DNA of 64,000 nucleotides from Amoebidium appalachense (Eukaryota > Ichthyosporea), in NCBI GenBank assembly GCA_963693365.1, contig CAVNZM010000002.1, positions 4,464,001 to 4,528,000 on the forward strand. Reading direction: 5' to 3'. Under the pieces are notes generated by a model. The model saw only the letters and a list, made by a program, of their open reading frames with translations. It had not been told where the DNA came from and did no database searches. Below, piece by piece: positions 37,296 to 48,527 of this stretch. How positions within the stretch are numbered: position 1 is the first letter of the stretch; each line of letters begins with the position of its first letter. The position numbers and the translations under genes were made by a program.

Positions 37296-39591
37296 CGGGG
37301 CAGGGGGCTTTATCTGTTCCCTGGGTGTGTGTGTATAGCTTGGATGTCACAGGTGTGTGTGTATGCATGTGGCTGTGTGATGTGCATTTGGTGCGCACAT
37401 GGCTTGTATGTGTGCTCTGCCTGTATCTGTTATTGGAGCTCGTATAATCACCTGCATAGGAGAGTGCATGTTACCCCACTGAGTATTTGTGGTGTGGTGA
37501 CGGGCATCTAGTTGGTGTTTGCAGTCCAACAAGCCCAAGAGGGGGTCAGCTGTGATATTTGCAGTGACGCTAAGTGGGTTGCACAGATGGTGGAGGCAGC
37601 ACGGCGGGCCACCAGGTGGGGTCTATGCTCTGGGCTGGCACTAGTGGGTGGCTGCACGGTGCTGACTGCATGCCAGCTATCTGCAGGGCATGCTGGGCCA
37701 GACCCACTTCATGGGCTTTGCCCTGGCCACCAGTGCCCTTGCAGCCCGCCTGGCGCTGATCCTGTCTGCCGCCCAGTGTGTCTGGGCCCGTGCATACACC
37801 CTGCTGGCCCGCCATGCAAATGTCCTGGCCACCCTGCCCGTATGTTGTCCCCCCCCCCCCCCCCCCCCCCCCCCCACCCCACCCCCATCCCCACCCTCCG
37901 CACACACACACACACTAACCTCGCAGCATTGGCTCATGTACGTGCCTGCCACCCCCCTGTATGGTGCGCTTGCTGATTGGGCCCACAGGACACCCCCAGC
38001 CACGTGGCCCGTCTGCTGCTGCTGCTGCCCCCCCACATGGCCCACACCCAACCCCCCAGCACCCCTGCCAGCCTGCCTGCAGCCCAGCACATTGACGATG
38101 AGCTGGGTACGTACTGGGGGGGAAGGGGTGGGCGAGGGGGAAGGGGGGGAGGGGGGGGTGGCCTTGTGCCTGCTGGTTACTGACGGGGGCACGCAGGGCG
38201 GCCACTGGGCAGGCCTGCAGAGGACGATGTGGGGACCAGGGCAGCCCCCCAGCACACACGTGGAGAGGGGGCGGGGGGGACAGACAGGCAGGAGCAGGCA
38301 GGGAGGGCACACACACACACGGCCAGGCCACAGGGGGGTGAGGGTATAGCAGGCACCAAGCAGGTGCACGTGGGGGGGGTGGAAGAGGGCAAGAGAAGGA
38401 AGGGGCAAAGCGGCACGGGTGCAGAGAGCACACGGCATGAGGATAAGGAAGTGAGTGGGGATGATGCGGCCGAGGTTGGGGTGCACACGGTATCCAGCAA
38501 CACTTTGAAAGGGGAGGGTGGTGGTAAGAAAAAGCGGGTAAAGGGGCTGGAGGGAAGGAAGGGTGACTGCGGTATAGAGGGGTCTAAGCAACACACGGTG
38601 GTGGCCGAGGGAACGGCTAGAGAGAGAAGCACAGGGCCAGGACAGGGTGCAGATAAGTTAACGGGGGAGGGATTGGTTGGAGGCAGTATGGAAGGGGAGG
38701 GGATGATTGAAGACAAAAGCACAGGAGCAGGAAAGGTTAAAGACAAGTGTAAAAAGATCACGGACGAAAGCAAAAAGATTACGGACGAAAGCAAAAAGCT
38801 TAAGGATGAAAGTAAAAAAGATAAGGTTGAAAGCAAAAAGGTCAAGGATGAAAGCAAAACGGTTCAGGATGAAAGCAAACAGGTTAAGGATGAAAGCAAA
38901 AAGGTTATGAACGAAAGAACAACGGCAGGAAAGACCAAAGGCGAGATTGCAACTTCCGGAAACGTTAAAGACAGGAGCACAACGGCAAGAAAGTTTAAAG
39001 ACAAAAGCAAAAAGATCAAAAACGAAGGCACACCGGCAGGGAAGATGAAAGTCAAGGACAGCATGGCGCCTAAAAATAGCCAAAGCGCGCGGGAGCCCCG
39101 CAGGCCCACCCACGTGAATTTCAGTGGTGGGCAGCAGGCAGACCCTCCAGTAGGGTCCAAACCGCCTACTAAGGCCCCCTCCTTCTGGCTGCCCACCAAC
39201 CCCCCGGCAAAGCGGTGAGCCATCCCAGATGCACGCACGTGCACAACACAGACAGACATACATGCATTCCCCCACACCTTGTCGTGGCTTGCGAAACATA
39301 TGCTGGGAATACACATGTGAGCAGAAGCATGCACACTCTCTTGTGTGCAACATAGGGATGCTTACACAACACATACGACATGCGCATGCATATTCAACAC
39401 GTACAGACGTGTTCACACCTGTGCAACACATACAGACACTAGCACACATACGTAACGTTCATGGACACACCAGATTGCAGGGATTGACTGGGCCTGGGTG
39501 TTGCAGGAAAGCAAAGGACTCGGGCAAGGGGCCGGCACCCAAAAAGGCCAAGGCCAGTGAGATGGATGATATATTTAGCATGCTGGACTAA
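36288..39591 (+). CDS. NEPRO: NEPRO-like nucleolar protein
   Basis: Ten in-phase exons: 36288-36405, 36757-36902, 36999-37088, 37178-37231, 37587-37615, 37677-37839, 37927-37941, 37989-38106, 38197-39214, 39507-39591 (611 aa; human NEPRO is similar in size). The N-terminal helical domain has the family-like signature AEGWLLARLLYRGRSQYRR...VQKLLRRLL. A hydrophobic helical block follows (GFALATSALAARLALILSAAQ), then a long Lys/Gly/Ser-rich low-complexity tail and the C-terminus KASEMDDIFSMLD, like other nucleolar proteins. NEPRO is linked to RNase MRP/nucleolar function. The tail contains about ten copies of a DESKK heptad (38736-38920). Exons 5 and 7 are very small (29 and 15 bases) and intron 7 is only 47 bases; those junctions are chosen because they alone keep phase, so they are the least certain. 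Confidence 0.65.
36904..36972 (+). repeat. CCTG tetranucleotide array next to a 5' splice site
   Basis: The donor of NEPRO-like exon 2 reads GTGTGCC followed by about 15 CCTG units. Intronic. Confidence 0.9.
38736..38920 (+). repeat. Coding 21-base repeat (DESKK heptads)
   Basis: Tandem 21-base units in NEPRO-like exon 9, each coding a heptad such as KKITDES, KKLKDES or KKVKDES. The DNA unit resembles GATGAAAGCAAAAAGGTTAA. The heptad spacing and charge pattern suggest a long charged helix. Confidence 0.85.
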
Positions 39592-39990
39592 TATAGCGCT
39601 ATATGTAGCAGGCGGGACTAATTGCGTCATATTTAGCATGCTGGACTAGCGCTATATTTAGCAGGCGAGACTAATTAGAGCTATATTTAACTTGCTGGAC
39701 TAAAGCTATGTTTAGCATACTAAAAGCTAATTGGGCTATATTTAGTGCGTGACTGGCTATGGACTACTTTCAGCATACATGACTAGATGGGCCATATGTA
39801 ATAATAGCATGCATGCTGGACGAAATGTGCATGCATGGGCGGACGAGATGGGCTATATTTAGCATGCATGCTTGACGAGATAGACTATATTTAGCATGCA
39901 GGACTGGATAGTTCTAGACCATACCTTGATCTGATCGAAGGCATATATAGCATGCTGGATTAGTCGTGCTGACTATACTTTGATGAGCTG
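39569..39990 (+). repeat. Stop-codon-derived repeat in the NEPRO 3' region
   Basis: Eleven or twelve diverged copies of TATATTTAGCATGCTGGAC plus TAA, spaced 25-50 bases. The first copy is the end of the NEPRO coding sequence itself (I-F-S-M-L-D-stop). Confidence 0.85.
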
Positions 39991-40217
39991 TATATATCAT
40001 GCCGGGCTAATATGTGTTGGTGCTGGCCATGCCGGACAAGATACAGACTGTATGTATGTGAACGTGCTGGCTGGACCAGCCAGATGTGAAGGTTGTGACT
40101 GCCATGTAGCTATAGTCGCCACGGGCACATGCAGACAGGCACATGCAGTGCCAGGTGCAAGCTTAAGTACACCCACAAGGGCACACACACGCTAAGGCAC
40201 GTGCACACACGGAAAGG

Positions 40218-40632
40218 CTCATGCACACACACAAGGGCACACACACACACATGTACAAGGGCACACACACACACATGTATAAGGGCACACACACACACAC
40301 ATGTACAAGGGTACACGCACACACACATGTACAAGGGCACACACACACACATGTACAAGGGCACACACACACACATGTACAAGGGCACACACACACACAC
40401 ACATGTACAAGGGCACACACACACACACATGTACAAAGGCACACACACACACATGCACAAGGGCACACGCACACACACATGTACAAGGGCACACACACAC
40501 ACATGTACAAGGGCACCCGCACACACACATGTACAAGGGCACACGCACACACACATGTACAAGGGCACACGCACACACACATGTACAAGGGCACACACAC
40601 ACACACATGTACAAGGGCACACACGCACACAC
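40218..40632. repeat. Minisatellite, GTACAAGGGCACACACACACAT unit
   Basis: About 16-18 copies of a 22-30 base unit that combines a (CA)n segment of variable length with an invariant ATGTACAAGGGCA core. The reading frames over it on both strands are repeat products. Confidence 0.92.
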
Positions 40633-41270
40633 AAAAGGCACGTGCACAAACAAGTGCACACACAGGTACACATGTACACTCAGGCACATGTCACACACAA
40701 AAGCACATGCGCACCCGCAAAGGCACACATGTACATGCACACTCACAGGCACATGCACATGCACACACACACACAAAGGCGCACACACACAGACACTATG
40801 GATCATATATACATATAAGGACACAACCACACACACACAGAGGCACATGCACACACCCACAGGGTCATGCACACACAAAAGCACATGCACACGCTCTGAC
40901 ACCAAGGCTCGTGCACGTGCACGCCCAAGGGCCCACACACGTACACACAAAGGCACACACAAGAACACATTGAGGCACGTGCACACACAATAGCACATAC
41001 ACACACCTACAAGCCGGCCTGCACACACAGAGGCACATGCTACACACAAGGCCACACACACATATACACAAGGGCGCGCACGGGCACCCACGCCCACGCA
41101 AGGGCACGCACACACACAACCACACAAGGGCACACACCAACACACCCACAAGAACACCTATACTTGCAGACAAGGCCACACACATGCACACAAAAGCGCA
41201 ACCACCCACCCACACGGGGGCACACACACACACACACCCAAGGGCACACCCACACACCCCGTGACATTGC
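40633..41270. repeat. Degenerate CA-rich tract
   Basis: CA-rich sequence with AAGGCACA and AGGGCACA words, a decayed extension of the preceding minisatellite. No gene. Confidence 0.8.
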
Positions 41271-41296
41271 ACATGCACAGGGCTTGCACTGTGCCA

Positions 41297-41302
41297 TTTA
41301 TT
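41297..41302 (-). terminator. PPIE polyadenylation signal
   Basis: AATAAA on the minus strand, 68 bases after the PPIE stop codon. Confidence 0.6.
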
Positions 41303-41369
41303 TGGGCCTGCCAGCAGACCCTGCCATTCCTGCATGGTTTTTTTGCTCATTCACGCATGGGCCTGCCCG

Positions 41370-41624
41370 CTACAGCTGGCCGCAGTCGGCCACGACGACC
41401 TTCTTGCTTGTCTTGCCGCTCTGGCTGCCCACCCCCTCCACGGCCCTGACCACGTCCAGCCCCTGCACCACCCGCCCAAACACCACGTGCTTGTTGTCCA
41501 GCCTGCACAAAAGCGTCAGCACCCACCACATAACCCCCCAGCCAGCACATGCCATGATCCCTCCCCCCTCCCCCTCATCCCCCCCCCCCCCCCCCTCCCC
41601 CCACCAGCCAACATATACATACCA

Positions 41625-41658
<34 letters not shown>

Positions 41659-42207
41659 ACCAGCACCTACATGGCATGTGCCCCTCCCCGCCCCCAACAC
41701 AGCCAGCACACACATGCAATGTGCCCCCCCTCCCCCTCCCCCTCCTCCCCAGCCAGCACATCCATACCATGTGCCCACCCTCCTTCCCTGCCCAGCCAGC
41801 ACATACATATGTTCCCCCCTTCCCCCCCCCTCCCCCCCCCCCCCTCCCCCACAGCCAGCGCATACATACCATGTGCCCCTCCCTCCCCCCTCCCCCTCCC
41901 CCTCCCCCGGGCCCCGCCCTTCCCAAGCAAGCACATACCATGTGACCTCCCCCTCTCCCCTTGCCCTTCAGCAAACACGCACCCCCATATATGCTTCCCA
42001 CACCCATACAGCATGCCCCCCCCCCTCCCCTTTCCCCCTAAACCCCCTTGCAGCAGGCACGCACCACTCTGTCTTCTCTGTGGTGATGAAGAACTGTGAC
42101 CCGTTTGAGTTGGGCCCCGAGTTGGCCATCGACAAGATGCCTGCGCACACACCCAAGTCAGCAGCCCACAACCCAACCATCCCCTCCCCCACTACTGCAT
42201 CCCCTTC

Positions 42208-42240
<33 letters not shown>

Positions 42241-44258
42241 ATCCCCACTTTCCCCACACAAGCTACCCCACCAACATCTCCCTTCCAAACCCGTTAGCAT
42301 ATAAGTCCTATCCCCCCCCCCCCCCCCCCCCCCTCTCTTCCCCCCCCCCCTCCCCGCCCGCTTCCCGTCATTATCAATTCGATAACCCACTTCCTTCCCC
42401 CCCCCCCCCCCCCCCCCCCCCTTCCCCCCCTCTCTCCCTCTTCCCATCCCTTTCGTTCCCCCAATCCCATATCAGCACCCCAACTCCATGCCCCCTCCCC
42501 CCCCCCCTCCCCATCCCCCCGTGCTACCTGGGCCAGTGTGCTTGAGAGTGAAGTTTTCGTCGTCAAACTTTGAGCCGTAGATGCTCTTGCCCCCTGTGCC
42601 ATTGTGGCGGGTAAAGTCACCGCCCTGCAGCATGAACTGGGGGATGACTCTGTGGAACGTGCTGCCTCGGTAGCCAAACCCCTTCTCGTGCGTGCACAGC
42701 GCCCGGAAGTTTTCTGTTCCACCCCAACCTCTTCAGCATCCCCCCCCCCCCCCCCCCCCCCCCCTCCTTTGCCTGCCTGACCCATGCCCACCCACCTGCT
42801 GTTTTTGGCACCACGTCCGCTCGCAGCTGCACCCAGCCACCCCGTCAGCCACTGCCTGCTTGCAGCTCCTCTCCCCCCAACCCCCTCCTCCCCCCCCCCC
42901 CAAAGAAAAAAACACACACACATATGCGCACCTCTATTGTGATGCGGCCCACAGGCTTGCCGCCTATCTCCACGTCCAGATACACCATGGGGTTGCGCCC
43001 TCCCTGCACATCCCCCTTCTGCAATGGCCCTGGTCAGACCCAGACAGCATGGCGGTGGCATCAACATTTGGCATGGTCACGGGCAGGACAGAGGATGGGC
43101 ACACATGAAAGGGAGACGTGCAGGCGTGCCGGTGGGTGGGGGGGGGGGGGGAGGGGGAGGGGGGGGGGGGGGGGAGGGCGGTACCGGAGAGGAAGGTTAA
43201 GCGTGGAGTCACAAATAGCACAAGAGGAAAGGGAGAAAGGGGATGATGAAGCGTGCGGGGAAGCAGAAATTAGCAAAGAAGGGAGGGTGGAGTAGAAAAG
43301 CTAGAAGCCAGGAGCAGGAGGTGAGGGGAGAGCAATACCGGAACACACACACACACACACAACACATCCAGGCACAAACCACACCACATGCACACAATCA
43401 CCTACCACGAGGCGCACACAGATACACAGACACGGACGCACACACCTGCACCTTCCCCAAGTATTATAGCCACATGACGTATCCTGCCCCCCCCCACACA
43501 CCATATATACACACACTAAGAGCGAGGGCAGCGAGGGAGAGAGGGAAGAGGGAAAACTGAGTAACGGGAGATGAAGGTTATGTTTTATTACACCGGGCAG
43601 CGAAGGCACGAAAAAAGTAGTCAAATCGCTCTGCCTCTCTCTCCCTCTCCCCCCCCCTCCCTTTATCTCCGCCCTTCTCTCTCTCTCTCTCTCTCTCGCC
43701 TCCCCCTCCCTCCCCATTCTGCCCCCTCTCCCCCCCCCCCCCTCTCCCCTCTCTCCCTCGCTCTCCCCCTCCTCTCTCTCACCTCCTCTATCTCCAACCT
43801 TCTCTCTCTCTCTCTCCTCTCCCTCTTGCTCCCTCGCTCACTCCCCCCCTCCCCCCCCCCCCTTCCACCTCCTACTCCCCCCTCCCCCACCCCCCTCTCT
43901 CGCTCTGTTCACCCACCCAACCCCAACTCCCAGGACACCTCCTCTCCCTCCATACCCATACACTCCCTTCCTGTATCCAGTCCTCTTCTTAATGCTCCCC
44001 CTTCCACGTCCCTTCTTCTCTGAAACCAGTGGGAGCAAGAGAGCGGGAAGAAGCCCGTGCCCTTTTCCTGTCTGCCAGCCCCCCCCCCCCCCCCCCCCCC
44101 CCCCTCCCCCCACCCAACCCCCTAAAGAAGTTCCGAGGTTGCAACGCACCGTAGCGGTGTCCACTTCAGCGGCTGGCCCGTCAGTCGCCTGCTGCTCATC
44201 ACCCCCATCAACTGCCATCGCACCTGCACCACCATCAGCCTTCTCCCCGCCCCTCCCT

Positions 44259-44289
<31 letters not shown>

Positions 44290-44891
44290 CCCCTCCTCCC
44301 TTCTCCCCCCCCCCTCCCCCCCACCCCCTTCCCCCGTGGTCAGGCCCATACCGTCTTCCCGTCCCTTGCCGTGTTTTTGCAGCCACGTCTCATCCGTCCA
44401 CACTGCACCCACCCACGTTAGGAACCCATGTTGCAGTCAACACACCTTCCCCCTCCCCCCCATCTCCCTCACCACCACCACCACCACCTGCCACCCCAAC
44501 CCCCCCCACCACCACCACACACGCACACACGCACACGCACTGTACGTGCCTGCCTTTGTGCTTCCTTCCTTAAACTTCTGTGGCTTTGCGTGGTTGACGC
44601 GTATTGTGCGGCCCAGCAGCTCGGCCTCGTCCATGTTGTCCTTGGCCGCGTTGCTGTCCTCTGCGTTCTCAAACTCCACAAAGGCAAAGCCGCGGTGCTT
44701 GCCGGTCTGGTAGTCCACGGGCAGCTGTATATCCACTATGTCGCCAAACGGTATGAACGCCGCACGCAGCATGTTCTCGTCCACCGCCTCCTCCAGCCCC
44801 CCTGCAGCCCCGGTCAGCCATGCCCCACACAGCCCCCTGCCCGTACAGTGGCCCGCCACGTACCCACGTAAAGTATGCGCTTGCTGGCCAT
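41370..44891 (-). CDS. PPIE: PPIE (Cyp33): RRM plus cyclophilin peptidyl-prolyl isomerase
   Basis: Nine in-phase exons: 44864-44891, 44550-44801, 44352-44402, 44150-44223, 42932-43018, 42796-42826, 42528-42713, 42065-42140, 41370-41502 (305 aa; human 301). An N-terminal RRM (aa 5-85; RNP2 ILYVGG, RNP1 [10 protein letters not shown]) is followed by the conserved [11 protein letters not shown] linker, a variable acidic stretch ([17 protein letters not shown]), and a complete cyclophilin domain (about 142-305). Its active-site residues are present: [15 protein letters not shown] (catalytic Arg), [15 protein letters not shown] and the cyclosporin-contact Trp in [16 protein letters not shown] is a nuclear spliceosome-associated prolyl isomerase that binds RNA. 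The intron after exon 2 has a GC donor (AAGGCAG|GCACGT), the only choice that keeps phase and restores the linker. A polyA signal lies at 41297-41302. Confidence 0.95.
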
Positions 44892-44950
44892 CCTGCCTCC
44901 CTGCTGTGTCCCCTGCCGCCCCCGTGTGTACGCAGCACTTTCAACCTCCC

Positions 44951-45046
44951 CGTTTCTAATTAGCTAGCTCTGAATCGTGTCTGCACCTGTCTGCCCCCCG
45001 TTTCTAATTAGCTAGCTCTGAATCGTGTCTGCACCTGTCTGCCCCT
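44951..45046. repeat. Perfect 48-base tandem duplication upstream of PPIE
   Basis: Two adjacent copies of CGTTTCTAATTAGCTAGC through CACCTGTCTGCCCC, 60-155 bases upstream of the PPIE start codon, so it may sit in the promoter or 5' UTR. The perfect match means it is recent. Confidence 0.9.
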
Positions 45047-45166
45047 CTCATGTCTTGTGGCCCCCCAGACTAAGAGACACTTGATTAGCTAAGGGCGCAC
45101 CCATATTACCAAATATGGTTCCTAGTAAACGCTTGTTATTGGATAAGATCTTCCCGCGCGATCACG

Positions 45167-45201
45167 TTACGTAATCATGCTGGGCCGGGAAGATTACGTA
45201 A
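45167..45201. promoter_or_regulatory. Inverted pair of TTACGTAA sites
   Basis: Perfect TTACGTAA palindromes at 45167-45174 and 45194-45201, with flanks that are inverted copies (GTTACGTAATC and GATTACGTAAC). TTACGTAA is the PAR-bZIP/E4BP4-type site. They lie about 280-310 bases upstream of the PPIE start. Confidence 0.5.
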
Positions 45202-45641
45202 CACAAAAAGGCTTTGAGTTTGAGTGCTGTCATCCTGCGGCCCTGCGCGCCCCTGTTCAATATACCTTGTCTGTCGACGTCGCCGTCCCGCAGCGTAGTA
45301 GGGCCCGGCCCCTTACGCAAGTCCGCGGGTACAAAGCCTTCGAGGCTACTGTAGGCTGCAGACAGCCACTGGTTCTATACAGGGGACACGGATCACACGG
45401 CCCAGGGCTGTGTCTGACTTCAACACGTTCAGCTGCCGTGGTCCGAAACAACGCCATCGGAACTTGGACGTCAACAGTACTGACCCTTATACATGCCGAT
45501 GTGGAAGACGAGGTTACGGCCAGAGTGAACAGGCAGGGTTGCACCTTGCACTCTTTGCCCGTACAGCTCACAGCAGTGCGAGCGTTTATTTCCGGCAGGC
45601 TGCTCCAACTGTCACCCATTACAAACGAAGCGCCTACTGGG
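45202..45641. other. Intergenic, no supported gene
   Basis: Between PPIE upstream sequence and the OGFOD3 3' end. A plus-strand frame crosses it, but codon content and lack of recognisable motifs argue against a gene. Confidence 0.5.
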
Positions 45642-45899
45642 CGGAACGAGGCAGAGTGCTCTGGCAGTATATAAATGGGGAAATTGAGGCTGAATGCAAG
45701 GCAGCCTCATGTCACTGTATGTGGCAAGAGGGAGTCAAGCCAGGAAGGTACGTCTACTCCATACTGGGGTCGGAACGAGGCAGAGTGCTCTGGCAGTATA
45801 TAAATGGGGAAAATGAGGCTGGATGCAAGGCAGCCTCATCTCACAGTATGTGGCAAGAGGGAGTCAAGCCAGGAAGGTACGTCTACTCCATACTGGGGT
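45642..45899. repeat. 129-base tandem duplication including the OGFOD3 stop codon
   Basis: Two adjacent copies (45642-45770, 45771-45899), a few substitutions apart, each with GTATATAAATGGGG. The right copy contains the last codons and stop of OGFOD3; the left copy carries a duplicate of that coding end (near 45752-45770) with no gene attached. Confidence 0.9.
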
Positions 45900-47795
45900 C
45901 CGCAATGGCCTGCTCCTTTGAACACGTAAAGCTAATAGTGATGGCATAGCGCACCCCACTGGTCACCTGCGTGACCTGGTGCACGTTCTCCGCTCCTGAA
46001 CAGTCACCCGTCAGCCCAGCCCCCCTCTCTTCCCCCTCACACGCAACAAGATGGTCAACCACACGCAGCCACCCACCTGAAGTGAAGAACGACAAGCGAC
46101 CTGCCCTTGGCTGCACTACCGTGCGCCTTGTGGCACTGCTGTTGCCCGGCACAGGGTCCAAGAACACAAACTCCCCGCCCTGCCCCCCAGTCAGCACCCT
46201 GCCTGCCCTGTGTCCCGTCCCCTCTGCCTGCAGGCTTACCTCGTAGTCTGTGCCCTGGGTGTTGAGGTACAGCAGGGACGTGTAGACAAACGACCCGTAA
46301 GTGTCCCGGTCCACGTGCGCCTCCCAGTAGCGGTCGTGCACCGTCTAGGGCCCACTGGGTCAGTTCCAGCCACGAATAGCAAAATAAGCCACAGTCTGCC
46401 CCAGAGACGTGGCCACAAGAAACATGAACTCTGTTTAGTGCAAAAATATACCCTTTGGTCACACGTATCCCTGGCGCATTAAGAACATACCTTTGCAGGT
46501 CGTGATGTTATACGGGAGAAGAAGGTGGGCTTTGTGAGGTGCAGCCCTGTGACGCCAAACTCCTTCTCAATGGTGGCCCGTATGGTGTCCTTAACCTGCG
46601 CCCCCTAGTCAGCACCAACAGTTCCCTTGCACAGCCAGGAATATAAAATACTTATCTGTGCACACACACAAACGGACACAACAGGCTGGCCGCACTACAT
46701 AGTACACAGCATGGAAGAGCTAGCCTGGCATTTATGTGAGTGACTTGCACACCATCCCCACCACACTCACAAACACACACACACACGTGACCGCATGCCA
46801 AAGCCGCAGCACGAGGATCAGCCCACTCACCTGCTTGTACAGGTCTATGTCTGCGCGGGTAAAGGGGGTTTCGTTCTTGAGCTTGCTGACTTTGTAGACG
46901 TTGACAAATTGCTGCCCTGCCTGTTAGCAACACAAAAAAAGTGCCTTTCCAAGCAGTGTGTGTGAGTTCGCGGAGGGGGGGGGAGGGGGGAGGGGGGAGG
47001 GGGAAGGGCAAAGCTCTTTCCAAATGGGCGATGAATGCAGGTCGTTTCGCAACCAATCAAGCATCTCAGCATCCCCCCCCCCCCCCCCCCCTCTCCCCGT
47101 CTCCCCCCCCTCTCCAGTCAAGACACCCATTTGCACACTCCCACACCCACTTGCAACACACCTCGCCGTGACTCAGTGCACCGGTGTGCAGATCCAGAAT
47201 GGTAGGCCCCCCACTGCCCCCCCCATATGCCCTGTGCCGCCCCATCAGTACACCCCCAACCCCAACCCTCCAAACAGGGGCACAGACATGCCCTTCTCAC
47301 ACAGGCTCTTGAGTCGTGCTATGGCGTCCTCTCCGAAAAGACCATCTCTCACCACCCGCCCACACTGAGTGGGGGTGCAACCTGCCTGGTCTGTCAGCAA
47401 CACCTCCGAATCCTTCCCCTCCCACCCCAGCACGCACCAGGAACTTCTGGGCTATAGGTGCCACATTTAACGTCTGCGCGCAGTCTGTCGTAGGCTGTGC
47501 CTGCCCCTGCCATCACACCGCCCCTTTCTGTCCCATCCTGCTGCCAGCCAGCCCAGCCCAGCCACAGCACCACCAGGCCCCCTGCTTGGCAGCCCCCCTG
47601 CCTTGTCAGCCCCTGCCCTGCCTGGCCCCTAGCTCCCTCTGTCCCCTTCATAGGGTAGCTTTTCGCACCTGCAACCAGCAGCCATACTGGGCGCTGGGTT
47701 TGTTGCTTGGGGCTGGGTGCCTTGGTTGGCCTGCAGAAGGGGTTAGATGCATAGGCATGGCCAGCATAAGCAGAGGCATAGGTGAAGGGATGCAT
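45883..47795 (-). CDS. OGFOD3: OGFOD3-like 2-oxoglutarate/Fe(II) dioxygenase
   Basis: Nine in-phase exons: 47669-47795, 47438-47494, 47267-47390, 47162-47213, 46831-46920, 46491-46595, 46240-46344, 46077-46179, 45883-45995 (291 aa). A short N-terminus with a weak hydrophobic stretch (VWLLVAAY) precedes a Cys-containing CTPTQCGRVVRDG segment, then the conserved GGPTILDLHTGALS, HLTKPTFFSR, YWEAHVDRDTYGSFVYTSLL and PRAGRLSFFTSG blocks. Iron ligands fit H195-x-D197 and H260, and R270 (SGVRYAI) fits the 2-oxoglutarate-binding Arg. So the prolyl-4-hydroxylase-type core looks intact. OGFOD3 is a predicted membrane-anchored dioxygenase of unknown substrate. The start ATG at 47795 is the first in frame. 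A longer N-terminus with a stronger transmembrane helix is possible. Confidence 0.88.
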
Positions 47796-48376
47796 ATGCA
47801 CGAGGGAGACAGCGAGGGGGCGGACAAGGGGAAACCCCGTCAAGATGTGGGAGATTTAGACACCCAGTAAAGCGTTGGTAAAGTTTATGTGGAGGTGAAT
47901 TTCAAGACTGAAACGGAAGGTGAGAATCGCAGCGTAAACAAGAATGAATCTCAGGGGGCGAGGAGTGAGAGAATAATAGGACAGCGCGCGAAAGGATATA
48001 TGAAGGCCGGGTCTGAGGGACAAGGGTACGGAAACAGGGTGAGAGACTGAGGTGCACAGGTTCCCAAGGTATGTGCTGCTACACACGAAGTGCAGAGAGC
48101 AAAGGGTAGGGACTGTACGGCTGCTGCCTTGGTGGCTTCTTCCTCTCCGTCGGTGCCATGGCCGACCCAACAAATAACAAGCCCCAGAACCCTCTGGTAC
48201 GGTATGATACTGTTGAGGGCGAAGCGCGCGCCAAATTTACAGGATGACGTCACAGGCAGGAACTACTATAAATTTTGTAGCGGCCAGGCGCCGGCAGCTC
48301 CTGCCGGCTGCAGAAAGGCTGTGTCCATTTTGTGCAAAAGGGTCGGGCGTAAGGAAGGCGGCAGCATATAGCAAAC
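47796..48376. promoter_or_regulatory. Bidirectional promoter OGFOD3 / YJU2B with CRE palindrome
   Basis: Divergent starts 581 bases apart. A perfect TGACGTCA lies at 48245-48252, 125 bases before the YJU2B ATG. This is the second CRE palindrome in a divergent promoter of this window. Confidence 0.5.
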
Positions 48377-48479
48377 ATGGTAAGTGAGTTAGGTCTGGGC
48401 AAGAGGGGGGGGGGGAGGGGGGGGGAGGGGGAGAACGGTAAAGGAGGGTAGGGGAGAAGGAGGGTAGGGAGGGGAGGCG

Positions 48480-48527
<48 letters not shown>

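Noticed and set aside
43870-44031. Basic minus-strand exon candidate ([14 protein letters not shown]) between PPIE exons 4 and 5
   Set aside because: It has an acceptor-like TTTCAG but no in-frame donor, and PPIE exons 4 and 5 already join in phase 0 with the expected linker length.
45410-45949. Plus-strand 179-codon frame
   Set aside because: Spans the 129-base duplication and the antisense of OGFOD3's last exon. No motif, no splice or start context.
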